Part shown: positions 22,658-32,169 of the stretch, one piece after another
Position numbering within the stretch: position 1 is the stretch's first letter
How the letters are laid out: every line of letters starts with the position of its first letter
From: Isoetes taiwanensis
Taxonomy: Eukaryota > Streptophyta > Lycopodiopsida > Isoetales > Isoetaceae
Length of the DNA: 64,000 bases
NCBI GenBank assembly: GCA_021234155.1
Contig: JAJEKV010000164.1
Span: forward strand, 62,001 to 126,000
Reading direction: 5' to 3'
Made by a program: the position numbers and the translations under genes
The notes under the pieces: model-generated
What the model saw: only the letters and a program-made list of their open reading frames with translations
What the model was told of the DNA's origin: nothing
The model's database searches: none

Positions 22658-22900
22658 ATGGCTTCCTCGATGCCTCGTCCAGAGCACATCCGCTCTTTCA
22701 AGTGTTACTTGAGCTACAACGATCTGGGCGAATGCGCTAGAAATGGCGTTAAGCTTGATCCATGGCTCTTATCTAAAGCTGATGGACCTGCTAGTGCTTG
22801 CAGGAAGCTCACTCGTGTTAAAGTCCATATTTACTGGCTTCCTGATCAGGAGATCTATGAGCTGAATGGCATCACGAGCTTTGATGTTGATGACGAGTGA
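22658..22900 (+). CDS. Small protein, unit 1 of an undescribed tandem family
   Basis: Single-exon gene of 80 codons. I do not recognise the protein. Features shared with unit 3 (31,264-31,506) and in part with 50,577-50,879 are C-x-[LM]-S-x-x-D-L-x-x-C near residues 16-26, then L-D-P-[WY]-L, and V-x-[IV]-H-[IL]-x-x-L-P-[DE]-x-x-x-Y-E-[IL] near the end, closing with GIT and an acidic tail. There is no signal peptide or membrane segment, so a cytosolic or nuclear protein is likely. The start is supported by the TATA box at -44 and by the same start position in the other units. A 7.37 kb DNA transposon is inserted 50 bp after the stop. Confidence 0.7.
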   Translation: MASSMPRPEHIRSFKCYLSYNDLGECARNGVKLDPWLLSKADGPASACRKLTRVKVHIYWLPDQEIYELNGITSFDVDDE

Positions 22901-22949
22901 ATCTGCACCTGCTAATAATGTAATAATGACATGGGTACCTAATAACTAA

Positions 22950-22982
22950 GGGTGCTTTTTTGCTTAACCTACCCAACTTTTT
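22950..22982 (+). repeat. Left terminal inverted repeat of the Sola-like element
   Basis: 33 bp beginning GGGTG and ending CAACTTTTT, pairing with 30,290-30,322 with seven mismatches. Both ends share GGGTG, a run of T, TTAA and CAACTTTTT. Confidence 0.75.
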
Positions 22983-23275
22983 GAAGTTATAGCACCTTAC
23001 CAGCACCTAAATTAACGAGCACCCGACGGCTGGGGCGCTCATGAAGGGCTCGTGACGGGCTCATGATGGGCTCTGACGGGCTCGGACGGGCTCATGATGG
23101 GTTCTGACGGCTTCAATTCCGACGGTCATCATCATAGAATTTTCGCGCGCAGCATCATAGAATTCCGACGGTCATCATCATTCGAGCTCTTGAACAAACT
23201 TATCTCCCAAGCTTTTTGTATTTGTACTCTGTTTTTCTTCCTTTGCAATTCCGGCAGCTCTTTTGCAACTATACC

Positions 23276-24507
23276 ATGAGTTCACCCCAGGCGCTTGAGG
23301 TATCGCATTTTTTGCTATCTTTTTTTAGAAAATGTTTGTGCTTCAGCAAATTTATAACGCAAAGTACTCAAATGTAAGTGGTTTTTACTGTTTTATTATA
23401 TTTCAGCTGAAGCCAGCAAGAACACAGTATGAATTTGCTGAGTTTCGGAAAGTGGAGTCGTCTGGAAGAAAGCCAAGCCAAATCAAGGCAAAAGAAGTAT
23501 CAAATGCTGAATTTTTATCAGTTTTTGAAGTTCCTTTGAGGTCCGGGAAGATCAACATCAAGGAAATCAAGCCTGAATTCGAGCAGAAGTTCAATGAACT
23601 CCTTCGAAAAGTATACCAGAATGGCCCTACCAACAATGAAGTGAGGACTCGTTTTGCAAGAGCATTTGTATGGCAGAACACCCCAAGGCTTTTAGCTGAC
23701 CCGAAAATTACAAGGTAAATTGGGCATCTTTAGCAGCAGACTCCCACAGATTTTCTGTAGTTCATAAGAGTAAAGATCATGAAGTAAATTGTTTTGAAGC
23801 TAACCTCAATGTGATTATCAATCACATTAGAAGCTTGTCAGAAATGCAAAAGAAAGCTGAAGAAGAAATTAAAGGAAAAAAGGCAGCTTTGTTGAAGAAG
23901 GTAGGTGCAGTGCAAAGTGCTGAAGCTACTTGCACTTTATTGTACAAGCAAATTTCAGAGAAGAGAGAATCTATCAAACTTTACAGTGCAGATTTGCCTA
24001 ACAACCAAGCTTTGGTTGCATACTTGAAGAAAGATGAAGCAAGTTTAATGGCTTTACTTTCTGAAACTATTGGGAGTGCTAATGTTTCTGATGCAGAAAA
24101 GTTGAAGGAAGAAATCAAATCCTTGGAAGTGAATATTGAAGCATATGGCCATAGGATGGAGTTTTGGAATGCAAAGTCCAAACACATATCTGCTATGCGA
24201 TTTCAATAAAGGTAAGAAGGAACTCAAAGTTCACATGGGTGTTTATGATCTGCCTCGAGATCAATTTTTGAAAAGATGTGAAGGTTGTGGTTTGAGTTTT
24301 AGCTCTGATTACAGTTTTCTTATCAAGTTATCATGTGATCATAAATTTCATGTTTGCTGCTTTGGTTCTGTCTTGGATACTATGCATTGTACAGTGGCAG
24401 GTTGTGGGGTAGAAGTGCCTGACAAGCTTGAGCAAGAACTTGGTTACTTTAAAGCAGATGAAGATGAAGTAACCGAGGAGTATGAAGAGTCTTCGATGAA
24501 GATGTGA
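23276..24507 (+). pseudogene. Coiled-coil / RING-like zinc protein of the Sola-like element
   Basis: Exon 1 (23,276-23,299) encodes MSSPQALE; exon 2 (23,407-23,714) and exon 3 (from 23,750) join in frame with good GT-AG sites. The N-terminal part is charged and helical. Residues of exon 3 form a long coiled coil with many Lys/Glu (SLSEMQKKAEEEIKGKKAAL onward). A one-base frameshift near 24,205 leads into a cysteine/histidine cluster: CEGCG, then SCDHKFHVCCF and CTVAGCG (about 24,277-24,411), which has RING-like C-x2-C ... C-x-H-x2-H-x2-C spacing, and an acidic tail. I know of no named transposon protein with this layout. It may be an accessory protein of the element. Apart from the single shift it is nearly intact. 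Confidence 0.55.
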
Positions 24508-26700
24508 AGGTGACAAAGGTCACAAAGGTGAAAGGAAAAAGGTAAAGACATGGGTGAGGATTCTAACTCTGTTGTAACCGAAAGTATGACAAACCTATTT
24601 CCAAAGATTTTGTTGCTAAGAGGAAAGGCAAGAAGAAGATTCTTAGGAGCAACAACAAAGAAAGATCGATCGGAAGTCAGGCCAAGTCCTAAGATCAGAA
24701 CTAGTCCCCGAACGTGAGATCCCAACAACTCTGTTACACCAGGTTCTCCACTTGCTTCTCCCCGTTACACATGCTTCTCTGTTACACCCCTTCTCCATTC
24801 ATGACTCCAACACATGAAGAGCCTACTCCTTCAAAGTCACCATTCACGGATATCCAATCATGAGGAAGACCTCACTCTTTGCAAGAGAAGTTTATAAGGA
24901 AGCCGGATAAGCAGATTGCTAGCTTTGCAGGTTCAAGTTGAAGTTTGGTTTTGAAACAATCTCAATGTTAACTGCTCTGTCAGGTAAATTTTGAGTATGA
25001 TCTGCAATTTTGTGAATATATGCAGGTCTCTCTAAGTTATTGAATATGTAAACTGCATGTTGAATATGTGACAGGTCTGCAATTTTTTGAATGTGACCAT
25101 GTTCAGAACCACTTGAATATATGAACTTTGTGCTTTTTAAAATTTTTGTATATTTTTTTTTTTTTTTTTTTCTTCATTGGTTCAGTTCTCTTGTTTATGC
25201 AAAGTGTTTTGTACCTGTAACCAATTCTTACAATTCAAACGATATTCTGCAATACCACAGAAGAATTAAAACAATTCAAATGATATTCACACAATTCAAT
25301 TGATATTCTGCAATACCACAGAAGTATTCTGCAATACAATTCAAACATGCATACAGCTCAAATTCTATTTGCCCTTTCCCATAGTTTATGGCTTGCACAC
25401 AATCTTAAAGATCATCAGAGACCATTCCAAGTGATTATACCACTAAAGAAAATTTGAACACTCTGTTGCAAATCTTAGCTCACTGCCCGGGTCATTGACC
25501 AATTTTTGACCTGGTCAATGACGATCTTTTGAAATAGCTAAGTGCATCTGACTTGAGAGAAAGTTTTATATCTACTTAAGTACATCTCTCAAGCATATAA
25601 ACCAGCTGGATTCAACACGAAATACATTAAGACCTGCTAGCATTTGGCATTTGAAGTACACGCTTTTTCGAATTGGGAAACCAAAGGCAAACCGTAAATG
25701 TGAGCTTCATTCTTGCAAGATCAAGGTATAGATTGGTTGCCATGTGCAACCGGAGGTCCCCGCACCAACTCAATTGAGGGATTACCGGGATCCGCAACCA
25801 AATCTTACATTTCAAAATAAACCCCGCAACTAGTTCTTACTATTCAAACTAGATTCCGCGAATAGCAAAAAAAAAGAATGAAACTTTTCTTTATTACTTG
25901 AATATGAATGTTACAATTGAATACGATTTGGTTAGCACTAGCAATGCTTGTATGCTAGTAAAGAATTCATTTGGTTCCATTTCTCATTGAAGAGCTCCTC
26001 GGTCGTGCTCATCCTCATCTACTAAGCTATCTCGCATAAAGACTACTCTTGTGCTCCAAAACTTCGATCTAAAAGATGATCATGAACATCCTTTGGAAGT
26101 TTGTATATGTTTTCACTTCACGGGCACCATATCAAAGCAACACGACATGACCAAGTGGTCGTATGCATTGCACTCTGGTGCATCTTCAAGCAATTCAAAT
26201 TCACTACCTCCTAAAAACTTATAATACTTACCCGAGGGACCACTTCTCTTCTAGCAAATTTAGCACCCCATGCATCTTTAAAGGCCCTCTCTACAATGTG
26301 TTTTAGGCTTAGTGCATTTGATGATGTAGAAGTCTACTGTTCCTTGTTGTTGGCCTCGGATGGTAACGCAAAATTATCCCCAACATCAACTACATCAGAA
26401 ACCCATTCATGATCCCCTTCATAGATAGGGACCCTCGTAATGTTTCCAGCTCGTCTTCAAGACTGAATTAGTTCGAGAATAAACCCAAGATCCTATTCTC
26501 GCTTTTGTTTATGCACTTCCCAAACTTTCCCCGCCTTGAAGAATTACATGTAAGCAACAAAAATCCATATGAGCAACCCGAGTAGGGTCATTGGAATGCA
26601 CAAAGTCCGATACAATGCAACTTTCTCGAACACATTAATGTCTTACAATCATGATCATCACTTCTATCAACCTCATTGATAGCTATCTCCCAAAAATATC
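24508..26700. other. Inter-gene region of the Sola-like element
   Basis: No gene seen. It holds a long T run (25,149-25,171), short direct repeats of GATATTCTGCAATACCACAG (about 25,240-25,325), and a perfect 10 bp inverted repeat GTCATTGACC ... GGTCAATGAC (25,491-25,522). The region between the two convergent genes is otherwise without recognisable motifs. Confidence 0.4.
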
Positions 26701-26749
26701 TGCAAAAGGAATCATGTAAAATAACATGCAATGCAAACAACATGTAAAA

Positions 26750-29700
26750 CCTGAACCATCATGTACCTTCAAAGGATGATCTCCTTCATTGTCACAATCG
26801 ACTTAAAATGTGCTCAGAAAAACACAACCGCATCATGTGCATTCCTTAGTGATACCTTCAATTCCTCTTCAACATCTCATGTGTGAGGGCTCTTTTTATT
26901 ACAAAGACCAAAGACCATCATGTGCTCACCTGCAAGGATTGATTCTGAAATTTTAAAGAAATGCCAATTAAAAAGAACCAATAGACTAAAATAAAAGTAA
27001 TTACCTTTGCCATGATATGATGCAAAGAAATTCCAAAGTATTGGTTTTCCAAAGGTTTTGAAAGAACCTGCCTAGGAAGTAGAACATCCTTGCTCCTTTA
27101 AATTGATGGGAACATCCATCAGACCACATGACATGATTCTTGTAATGGACACCCTTGTCAGCAAGGAAAACTACATGTTTTTGCAAACAATGTTGAACGA
27201 AGAGTACATCATGTTCTCTATCATCACTTATGTAAAAATGTGTTTCCTTAATGATCTTTCTATTCTGTTCTGTAGAAGGTGGAGCATGCCTATATGTGAT
27301 GTGCACCAAAATGGTGCATTGGTCATTCCTCCAATGCAAGCTTTGTATTTCTTGTTGGATTTTGAAGGTGTAGTTCTCTGCAAAGTCAATCACTGAAACT
27401 ATAGTGTCCTTTGGAAAAGCTGCCAAACACTCCCTAAACTGTTTTGCTTGCCATCTGGCTTCATAATTATGAGGGATGAATGGAATGAGGAAGGTATCAG
27501 CAAATTGGAACAACTCTGCTACTGGTGTCGTCTTGTAAACAAGCTTGTTGACAGGTTTGGGAGCTTCCTACAAAAGAAGCAAAAACATATATCAGTACCA
27601 CCTTTTTGGATTTAACATTTCAAGTTACTTGTAATACCTTCTTCTTAGCCTTCGGATCTTCTTTCTGACCTGAATTCTCATCAACAGTCTTACCAGCACC
27701 ACCTTTCTTCTGTCCTGAATTCTCAGCAGCAGTCTTGCCAGCACCACCTTTCTTCTGACCAGCACTGTTCTTCCCTGCAGTCTTCTCAGCAGCTCCTTTC
27801 TTCTTAACAAGTTTTTCCTTCTCACCAACCTTCTTAAGATGCTCTTCATCTATGCTCTGTCCCATTTTAACTATTGCTATAAGAATGGCAATTGGCAATA
27901 CCAAACTCTATTAACATTATTTCATCATTAGAAAGCAGAATGTTACCTTGTCCTCCTCATAAACCCAAGTATGTTCAAAAGAAGAATTTGAGCTGAAAAG
28001 AATATCTCATTTAAGAATAACAATTTGAATTACCTTATCAAATGTCTTCCAATCTACTTGATGGTTCAACTTGTAATCTCTTTCTTTTGGACAAGTTGGC
28101 ACTTTGTTTTTTCCACAAGCCTTGCATTTAAGCGTGGACAATTATGTTGATGCCACTCTTCCCGATTCATCCTTAGGACATACCAAAGATCTCCAAAGCT
28201 CAGAGGTTGAAGCATATGTAGCTTTAGATGCATTGCAGGTTGGTCCTATACCACATACATCACAATTGCATGTGCAATTTGGCCCATGGAGGTCCTGATC
28301 TAATCTTACTTTGTTTATGGCCTGTCTCACAAAAAGTCAACTCTCAAATGGTAGATACAAAGAAGAAGTCTCTCTATCTTTTACCTTCCCGACATATGGA
28401 GGCTTTAGAGCATGGAATGTCAGTAAATGATATTTGAAAGTATGGATATTGCCTTTCAAATCGTTGAAGAAAACTTGCTGCGAAAAAAGAAACAACATAT
28501 CAACAACCTTAAGTTGAAAATCTTAAACCTTAACAATTTGAAAACAAATTGCTTTAAAATTACCTGTGTCTCTTCAAGAAAGTGTAGTGCATGCAATATC
28601 TTCTTTCCAGAAGTTGCTTTTATCTTGATGACATGTTTCTTACATGGGGAAACTCTTGTATTGTGTCTCCAAAATCCACCACTAGTTTTCTCTCGCCATA
28701 AGAGAGTTTGTCACATCTAATCTTATTTTTGAACATGGACCATGGACCCTCACCAAGTTCAGCATCTACTCTTCTTCTTACAGCAGTTGTGACAATCTTT
28801 CTGTTCAGGCATAGAGTTCTGGAGAAAGCTGATTTGTTAATATTGGTATTGACAAAGATAAACCATGGCAAAGATTTCTTGCCCTCTTAATATCTGTTTT
28901 CTTCTCATTCTTATGATCTGCAAAAAAGTTCTTTAAATTCTCCACAATTTTCTTCATTACAGATTCATCCTTGAGTTAGGAACAACAAGTTCGGTAGCCA
29001 CTTTGCAGCCAGACTTAATTATCTCTTTCCTATCCCTACAACTTGCATTACCAAGAACCTTTTTCACCTTCAACATCACCTTTTTTGATAGCATTCTCTT
29101 CTTCCATGTGCTTAGATCACCTTGGAGCAATGCTTCTTCATCTGCTGCAATTTCCTTTCCCTCTTAAGCTCTCTCTTTTTCTCCTTAACTCAAACTCTAT
29201 ACCTTCTAAAAGCATGACAATCATTAGAAAAAAAAAGAATCAAATGAAAAAAATCAAAGAAACCTTCAAATCATGCAAACCTTTGCTTACCTTGAAAATG
29301 AGGTTGATCATGACATTGGGTTCCTTGTGTATTATCTTGGTGACACCCTTCATAACAAGAAAGACAACAAAGATTAGCAAAAGAAAAGTTCAAAGTAAAT
29401 TCAAGGAATCCAATTCCTTGAAATCGACTTAAAGAAGGTTGCACACCTTCTTCACTTTGGACATCTTGAGTTCCCTGTTGGCGCCACCCTTCAGACTCTT
29501 GGAAATCACCTTCATGGTAAGAAGGTTGCAAATCTTCATGAAATGCGACTCTTCATTGTCTCCATAAGGTTCGGATTGTGACAGTAAACATTTTCTAGAA
29601 TTAAAGCAAACATCAACAAATAAGGAAAGAAATCAACAACAAATATGTAAGTTCAAAATTACCTGAATCTATAGGAATTGATGTAGCCATATGTAACTGA

Positions 29701-30003
29701 TCTTGTCCAGCTTCTTTCAGTTCAAAGCAAACTTATAGATTAATATGCATTTCAGCATACATGAAAATGAAATGCATCATGATCCTCAATTACCATGGTA
29801 AATATCTAGCACAAATTCGCTTGCATCGTTCTTGAATCAAGACTTGCGGATTGGGTTGACAAATTGCATCGACAATTCGGGAACAAGCGCCAAAAAATTT
29901 TCACCGACTGAAAAACTTGGAGGCTAGATAGCAGTTTTGCAACATCAAAATTAACTTGATTCTTGCACACAGATGCACGAAAAGCTTCTCTCCATTCCGC
30001 CAT
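26750..30003 (-). pseudogene. Sola-like DDE transposase, multi-exon
   Basis: Read on the minus strand. The first exon starts at about 30,003 (MAEWREAFRASV). Further exons with GT-AG borders lie at about 29,715-29,664 and 29,575-29,290 (a QPSYHEGDFQESEGW segment). A cysteine-rich part spans 28,330-28,030 (CTCNCDVCGIG... and LKCKACGKNK), then comes a Lys-rich repeat (GQKKGGAGKTA units, about 27,830-27,650). The main exon, 27,513-27,001, carries VIDFAENY, a later EIQSLHWRNDQCTI, the HFYISDDREHD segment and HVMWSDGCSHQFK. The three Asp positions and the SDG-x-x-x-QFK motif are those of an RNase-H-fold transposase, and resemble Sola-type proteins. A last short exon near 26,937-26,880 ends in a stop. 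It would cut and rejoin the element's ends. Confidence 0.6.
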
Positions 30004-30289
30004 AGACAGAATTGGAGAAATCTAGCAGCAAAGAAATTCATGGTAGTTATACTCTGAAGAACTTCAAAACCGCCAAATTTACTTTCAAATTGCTTGCCGA
30101 ACATGGCGTCATCACCTCGCACCAGCAGCACGGATCAACAACCCGCACGGATTGCTGAAGCGGCAATTTCACGGGCTTCGGATCGACCAACGTAATTTGG
30201 CTTCCGGGAGGAAATGGCGGGTGAAGTGCTATGACGAAAAAAATTTCACTTGATTCGGGTCCAAAGACCGACCGGCATTAGCGTCACAT

Positions 30290-30322
30290 AAAAAGTTGAG
30301 TACCTTAATAAAAAACACACCC
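30290..30322 (-). repeat. Right terminal inverted repeat of the Sola-like element
   Basis: Inverted partner of 22,950-22,982. The last bases are CACACCC and then CTAA, the target duplication, follows. Confidence 0.75.
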
Positions 30323-30638
30323 CTAAGTAAGGATGTAATAGCATTCTGATTAAGGATGTAATATCACGTACCTTAACTGAGTATATTGTAACGATGTGCT
30401 ATCCCACCTCCACTTTTTCTGCAAGCTGTCATTGAATTCAATCATAGCTAAATTGGCTCAAGCAAACATGTTTTCAAACATACGCATAGTAGTATGAAAT
30501 AAGTATTATTCTTGTAATGTATACAACGATCGATACACGTTCAATAATGGTGGTGAAGTATACCCCAATAATTCACCTCAATCATTCCACTTCACTATAA
30601 AGGCTTCTCACTTCGGGGCTAAATTTCATTCATCCCCC

Positions 30639-30876
30639 ATGGATTTTTCGCCTTCTTCAGTTCACCACATTGAGGCGATCAAGTGCTCAATGAGCCACTC
30701 GATCTTGTTGGTTGCCCGACAGCATCTTCTTCTTGATCCCTACCGCGAAGAAAAGCTTTGGGGCAGATTCATTGCCTGCGTCAATTAGGTATTTACGATC
30801 GATCGATCGGCTTCCCGAAAGCATGAGCTATGAGATATCAGGGATCACGCCTACAGATGATCCCAAAGATGAATGA
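30639..30876 (+). pseudogene. Small protein, unit 2, frameshifted
   Basis: It is nearly identical in DNA to unit 3 but carries several single-base deletions (for example in CACTCGATCTTG, where unit 3 has CACTCTGATCTTG, and in CTACCGCGAAG), which shift the frame. The promoter is intact: the TATA box is at 30,595, 44 nt before the ATG, in the same context TTCACCTCAATCATTCCACTTCA. The end of the frame (MSYEISGIT then an acidic tail) is still readable. The unit is a recently dead duplicate. Confidence 0.75.
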
Positions 30877-31219
30877 AGCACCTGTTTAGCATTGTATAGT
30901 GTAAGAGCTCTTGTGTTGAGATGAAAACAGAGCGTAATGAATAATAACTAATCTCCAATCTAAGGATATAATACCACAATGAATATTGTTTGATGTATCA
31001 TACCTGAATGTAGTGTAAGGGTGTGCTATTCGACTTCCAGTATATCTGCAAGCATTTCCTAATTTCAACCACACCTAAATTACTCAAGCACACGTTTTAA
31101 AAGCATACATATATCCATACGAAAGATGTATTATACTTCTATTTATACAACGGTCTTATACACGAGCAATAATGGCGCCGAATTCAACCCCAATAATTCA
31201 CCTCAATAATTCTACTTCA

Positions 31220-31227
31220 CTATAAAA
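31220..31227 (+). promoter_or_regulatory. TATA box of small gene, unit 3
   Basis: CTATAAAA, 44 nt before the ATG at 31,264, in sequence shared with units 1 and 2. Confidence 0.7.
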
Positions 31228-31263
31228 GCTTCTCACTTCGGGGCTGAAGTTCATTCTTCTCCC

Positions 31264-31506
31264 ATGGATTTTTCGCCTTCATCAGTTCACCACATCGAGG
31301 CGATCAAGTGCTCAATGAGCCACTCTGATCTTGTTGGTTGCCTAGACAGGCATCTTCTTCTTGATCCCTACCTGCGAAGAAAAGCTTTGGGCGCTGAGAT
31401 TCGCTGCCCTGCGTCAATTCGTGTGATGATCCATCTGATTTATCTTCCTGAGCGCATGAGCTATGAGATATCAGGGATCACTACTACAGATCCTGAAGAT
31501 GAATGA
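31264..31506 (+). CDS. Small protein, unit 3 of an undescribed tandem family
   Basis: Intact single-exon gene of 80 codons, aligned over its whole length with unit 1 (about 35% identity). Conserved points are IKCSMSHSDLVGC, LLLDPYLRRKA, VMIHLIYLPE, SYEISGIT and the DPEDE end. The pattern of change between units 1 and 3 keeps length and key Cys, His and Pro residues while most other positions differ, which suggests that the protein is or was under selection. I cannot assign a function. The unit, about 600 bp with its promoter, is the third of three in tandem. Confidence 0.7.
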   Translation: MDFSPSSVHHIEAIKCSMSHSDLVGCLDRHLLLDPYLRRKALGAEIRCPASIRVMIHLIYLPERMSYEISGITTTDPEDE

Positions 31507-31758
31507 ATCACCTGTTCAACATGTTATAGTGTAAGAGCTCTTGTGTTAAGATGAAAAATGCAAGACGTAATGAATAATAACAGTTTAATCAATGAACTTG
31601 CCTGTCTTTGGCCTTCAATGAATTCTACAATGTCAAATATGCTTGGATGCTTTGAAATTCATCGAAGCGCCATTGTAATCCAACATAGCGCCTTCAAATT
31701 AACTCAGGCGCCTCGAACAACTTCTTCCCAAGCTTTGCAACAATGAAATTGTGTGAGG

Positions 31759-31804
31759 GTCTTACCGCATTTGAAATGGATTTGAATTTCAAATGCGGTA
31801 AGAC
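31759..31804. repeat. Perfect 19 bp inverted repeat
   Basis: GTCTTACCGCATTTGAAAT at 31,759-31,777 is the exact reverse complement of 31,786-31,804, with an 8 bp loop. It could be a hairpin in RNA or the tip of a small inverted-repeat element. It stands about 250 bp after small gene unit 3. Confidence 0.7.
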
Positions 31805-31982
31805 GGGCGGGACCTTCTTATGCCCTAATGCGCCTGTCCCTATCCAATTTAAACTGACATGCCGTGGGTGATTTGCTGTCCTTTCCAACTGCCCCACAGT
31901 CACTCTCACACAAATTCTCACGTGTCACCGTCCCGTACGTTGCTAAGCTGGGGGTTGCTTTTAGGGGTAATGGGGGAATATG

Positions 31983-32079
31983 CCGCCCGTCATAATGACG
32001 CCGCCCGTCATAATGGCGCCCGTCATAAGGATGGCGCCCGTCATAATGGCGCCCGTCATAATGGCGATGTCTATAAAAA
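31983..32079 (+). promoter_or_regulatory. Tandem GCGCCCGTCATAATG repeats directly before a TATA box
   Basis: Five copies of a 15-18 bp unit (CGCCCGTCATAATGG and variants) run from 31,983 to about 32,062. They are followed at once by CTATAAAAAG (32,070-32,079). About 90 bp downstream is an ATG (32,170) whose short frame ends at a good donor, CAAG|GTAATT. The layout is that of a compact promoter with repeated activator sites. Confidence 0.6.
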
Positions 32080-32169
32080 GAGTGGCGTTCATTTTTCTGA
32101 TTAGCCTCGCGAAAATTTCTAGCGCCTTCAGCAAATTTCAAGCGCCATCCGAAAATTTCTAGCGCCACC

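Larger units (their letters stand above)
22950..30322. mobile_element. 7.37 kb DNA transposon, Sola-like, with CTAA target duplication
   Basis: The left end (GGGTGCTTTTTTGCTTAACC...) and the reverse complement of the right end (GGGTGTGTTTTTTATTAAGG...) match at 26 of the first 33 positions. CTAA flanks both sides (22,946-22,949 and 30,323-30,326). The flanks fit together: unit 1's 3' sequence TAATAACTAA continues after the element as GTAAGGATGTAATA, as in the uninterrupted unit 2. Inside are a plus-strand coiled-coil/RING-like gene and a minus-strand DDE-like gene. A 4 bp duplication and the DDE protein style are those of the Sola superfamily; a PIF-type TAA duplication is the alternative reading. 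Confidence 0.75.

Noticed and set aside
22950-30322. PIF/Harbinger assignment for the 7.37 kb element, based on GGG ends and a TAA duplication
   Set aside because: The internal DDE protein lacks DDE_Tnp_4 motifs and the ends align best with a 4 bp CTAA duplication; kept as an alternative only.
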